DNA of 64,000 bases from Montifringilla adamsi (Eukaryota > Chordata > Aves > Passeriformes > Passeridae). Shown here piece after piece: positions 61,891 through 64,000 of the stretch. Where the stretch lies: the NCBI GenBank assembly GCA_017590115.1, contig JAGGNK010006892.1, forward strand, positions 15,539,736 through 15,603,735, written 5' to 3'. Made by a program: the position numbers and the translations under genes. Below the pieces are notes generated by a model that ran no database searches, had not been told where the DNA came from, and worked only from the letters and a program-made list of their open reading frames with translations. Each line of letters starts with the position of its first letter. Position 1 is the stretch's first letter.

Positions 61891-64000
61891 GTGTTTCTAA
61901 AATGACACTGCTACAGTACCTGTGTTTGTAAAAGTTAGTCTTAGCTGCTGTGTTCCTTGGTGTCTATAACAAGGCAAAAGTTATATTTGGTTCATTTGGA
62001 AACACCATTCTGTGACAAGGAACTAATTAGTATGTAAAGCCTGTCATGAAACAGACTCAAAACGAGGAGTGTTGTATAATATCATAAGCAGAAACTGGAG
62101 CTGACTCACCAACTTTTTCAAAGTTTTGCTTTTCAAATATCTCATGGCAGCAACAGCAGCTGTCAGATTATTGGTCAGTAGCTGCAGACTTCTGACTTGG
62201 TAAGCACAGAAGTTTCTGCAGCGCTGCTTCTGATCTGCATTCACCTGGCACCATCCTAGCTCATGAAGCATGGTTTTCTTTAAAAGAAATATTTGAAAAC
62301 TGAAGTACCATTTACATGCTGATCTTTTGTGTCTTCATGTTTTTTTTTCTAAGTAGTTCTGCATTTTTAACACAACCTCAGTAAGTGCATTCTAAGAAAT
62401 TTTTCAAATTTAGAACAAACTTTAATTGTTCAGATTGTGATACAAGGTGTTTCTCCAGCTATTTCTGGCCCTAAGGATTTATGAGAGAACTCTGACAGTG
62501 TACAGAGCTGGTGTTTTAAGTAGCATGGGCTCACCAGAGAAGACAGGGAATTAGGATTCCTAGATTTATTTAATCCAAGGAAGAAAGTACTGGAATTCAC
62601 ATCTCAGTGTGAGAAGTCTGTATGCTTGTGTGCCTCCATAAAAGCATGGCAAGGTGTCTGAGAGGCAGGACATGGAGAAAGTTACAAGACTATGCAGAGC
62701 ACCAGGTTTTGATCATTGCTCTCTTGGTTTCTAGGTGTATTAGACTTCCCTGGCCACAGATTTTCAACTTATTCAACAGTCATCTGCTTTCTCTAGGCAG
62801 TGATTTTTCGTTCACTAATCATTCACAAGTTACTGTGAAATAAGCAGCCTTGTAAACTTAACTAATATTTGCTTTAAGATAGTGCAGGAGAACCTGCCCC
62901 ATGGGGGATGAAGTAGGAAAGCACACACATAGCAGGTGGGTGTGTTTCCACATCTGGAGATAAGGACACAGTGATAGAAGAGGCCACAAAACACCAACAT
63001 TTTTTAAATGAATAATTTGAACTTGTCAATTTAAAGAGCAGTGTAAAATTATTCTTGTTCCACTAAAAATTGTCTCTACTGGAGCCAGATCAAATCCTAG
63101 GGTTTATTTTTTCCCAAACTTCTCATTCCAAGTTCTGTGCTTCATTTTGTGTTTTTTTGCTTTCAAAACATTATTTTTTCCCTTTAGTAGTTTTTTTCTG
63201 AGCTTCCACATGGGGTTCCACTTTGCTTTCTATGTCATTTGATATTCTATCTGCTTACTGCTTTGTAAAGTAAAAAAATAATTACTGATTTCACAGTAAA
63301 TTTGATCTCATAGTCTTCTTAATGAACAATTTATTTGTGTTGGTTCTTTTTAGTCCTGTTCTGGGATGGTATAAAATCACATGTAATGCGGAGAGTGGTT
63401 AAAAAAAACCCCACTTTGTACTTTGGCCTGGCTGTCCAATTTTCAGAGGGCAGTAATCACTATGATGGATGTGGGAAGAGAAATAATGAGCCCCTTTACT
63501 TTATTTCTTTGCAGTTCATGAGTGGAAACCATGAAGCTTTTCAGTCTAATCATTCTTCACATCCATCCTTGATAAAATTCTCAGCAGTCAGCGCAGATTT
63601 AAGAAGAAAAAAAGACACTGTCTGTCCTGTTTTTTGACATTTGGAAGGTTTTAAGCAATATTGCAGGTGGGAAGATTGTCACAAATGTATTTTATTTGTC
63701 ATAATTTCTCTCCAGATTTTAAAATGAAAAATGTAATATGGGCTCTGACATCAGAAAATATTTTGGAGCCCTTAAAACTGAAAAAGTGAGACAAAACAGA
63801 ACATGAAAAATATGCTTTATTTTTGCAGAAAATATTTATGTGAAATCAGGAATTTACTTTTGATTAACTGTTTGCAGGTGACTGCATCTGCAGTTCTGGA
63901 ATGCCATGATATGCTGCAATATATTGAAGAGCAAATTTAGAATATTTGCAGTCTGAGTATTGAAAAAAATAGGGAACTGAGACAAAAAAGAGAAAACACC

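Larger units (their letters stand above)
58411..64000. other. Unique non-coding sequence, no gene recognised
   Basis: Apart from one MIR-like SINE and an A/GAAA tract, I see no repeats, RNA genes or coding exons. The longest frame, plus 63335-63637 of 100 codons, is Phe- and Ser-rich and matches nothing I know. If the CpG island at 58141-58410 is a promoter, a first exon or intron would lie on one side of it, but no clear splice-bounded frame is visible. Confidence 0.55.

Noticed and set aside
1..64000. CRISPR arrays, operons, integrated virus or gene cluster
   Set aside because: No regularly spaced repeats, no closely packed ORFs, no paired long terminal repeats and no gag/pol/env-like frames; the sequence is vertebrate nuclear DNA.

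Overview
This window looks like gene-poor, AT-rich euchromatin from a bird, or less likely another CR1-bearing sauropsid. The evidence is the repeat content. There are five CR1-type LINE 3' fragments in both orientations, one degraded MIR-like SINE, no Alu, L1 or B-type elements, and a low visible repeat load of roughly 2-3%. No open reading frame here could be tied to a known protein family. The longest reach only about 170-190 codons, they overlap antisense frames, and they have the patchy composition expected of chance ORFs. I therefore annotate no CDS, tRNA, rRNA or recognisable ncRNA. The window is best read as intergenic sequence or as part of a very large intron.

Layout. Positions 1-7194 are unique sequence with a GC-rich islet (about 3040-3540), an AT dinucleotide block (about 4875-4907) and a canonical G-quadruplex motif (6798-6825). 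A minus-strand CR1 3' end lies at 7195-7335. Positions 7336-15743 are unique, with two very long A tracts (8272-8310 and 9882-9918), a 27-bp tandem duplication (8921-8974) and an AT-rich stretch (10900-11350). A larger minus-strand CR1 spans 15744-16232. Next come a T tract, a perfect 11-bp inverted repeat (17201-17228) and an AT-rich repetitive block to about 17460. A third minus-strand CR1 is at 20978-21390 and a short plus-strand CR1 tail at 23138-23187. Positions 24.5-27.7 kb hold a cluster of homopolymer tracts and a GC-rich islet (26620-26900).

The middle is mostly unique. A CpG-dense patch sits just downstream of an acceptor-like site at about 33170-33221. A purine-rich tract (34050-34520) contains the only assembly gap (34196-34226), bracketed by G runs. 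Two copies of a 120-bp element, about 87% identical by hand alignment and 1.3 kb apart, lie at 45291-45410 and 46586-46705. A degenerate GC-rich minisatellite is at 49991-50135.

The right end holds a plus-strand CR1 (55795-56170), a compact CpG island (58141-58410, about 71% GC by hand count) that is the best candidate promoter in the window, and a MIR-like SINE (60262-60380). Nothing in the window amounts to a multi-gene system. The observations most worth checking are the CpG island, the duplicated 120-bp element and the CpG-dense acceptor-flanked patch.
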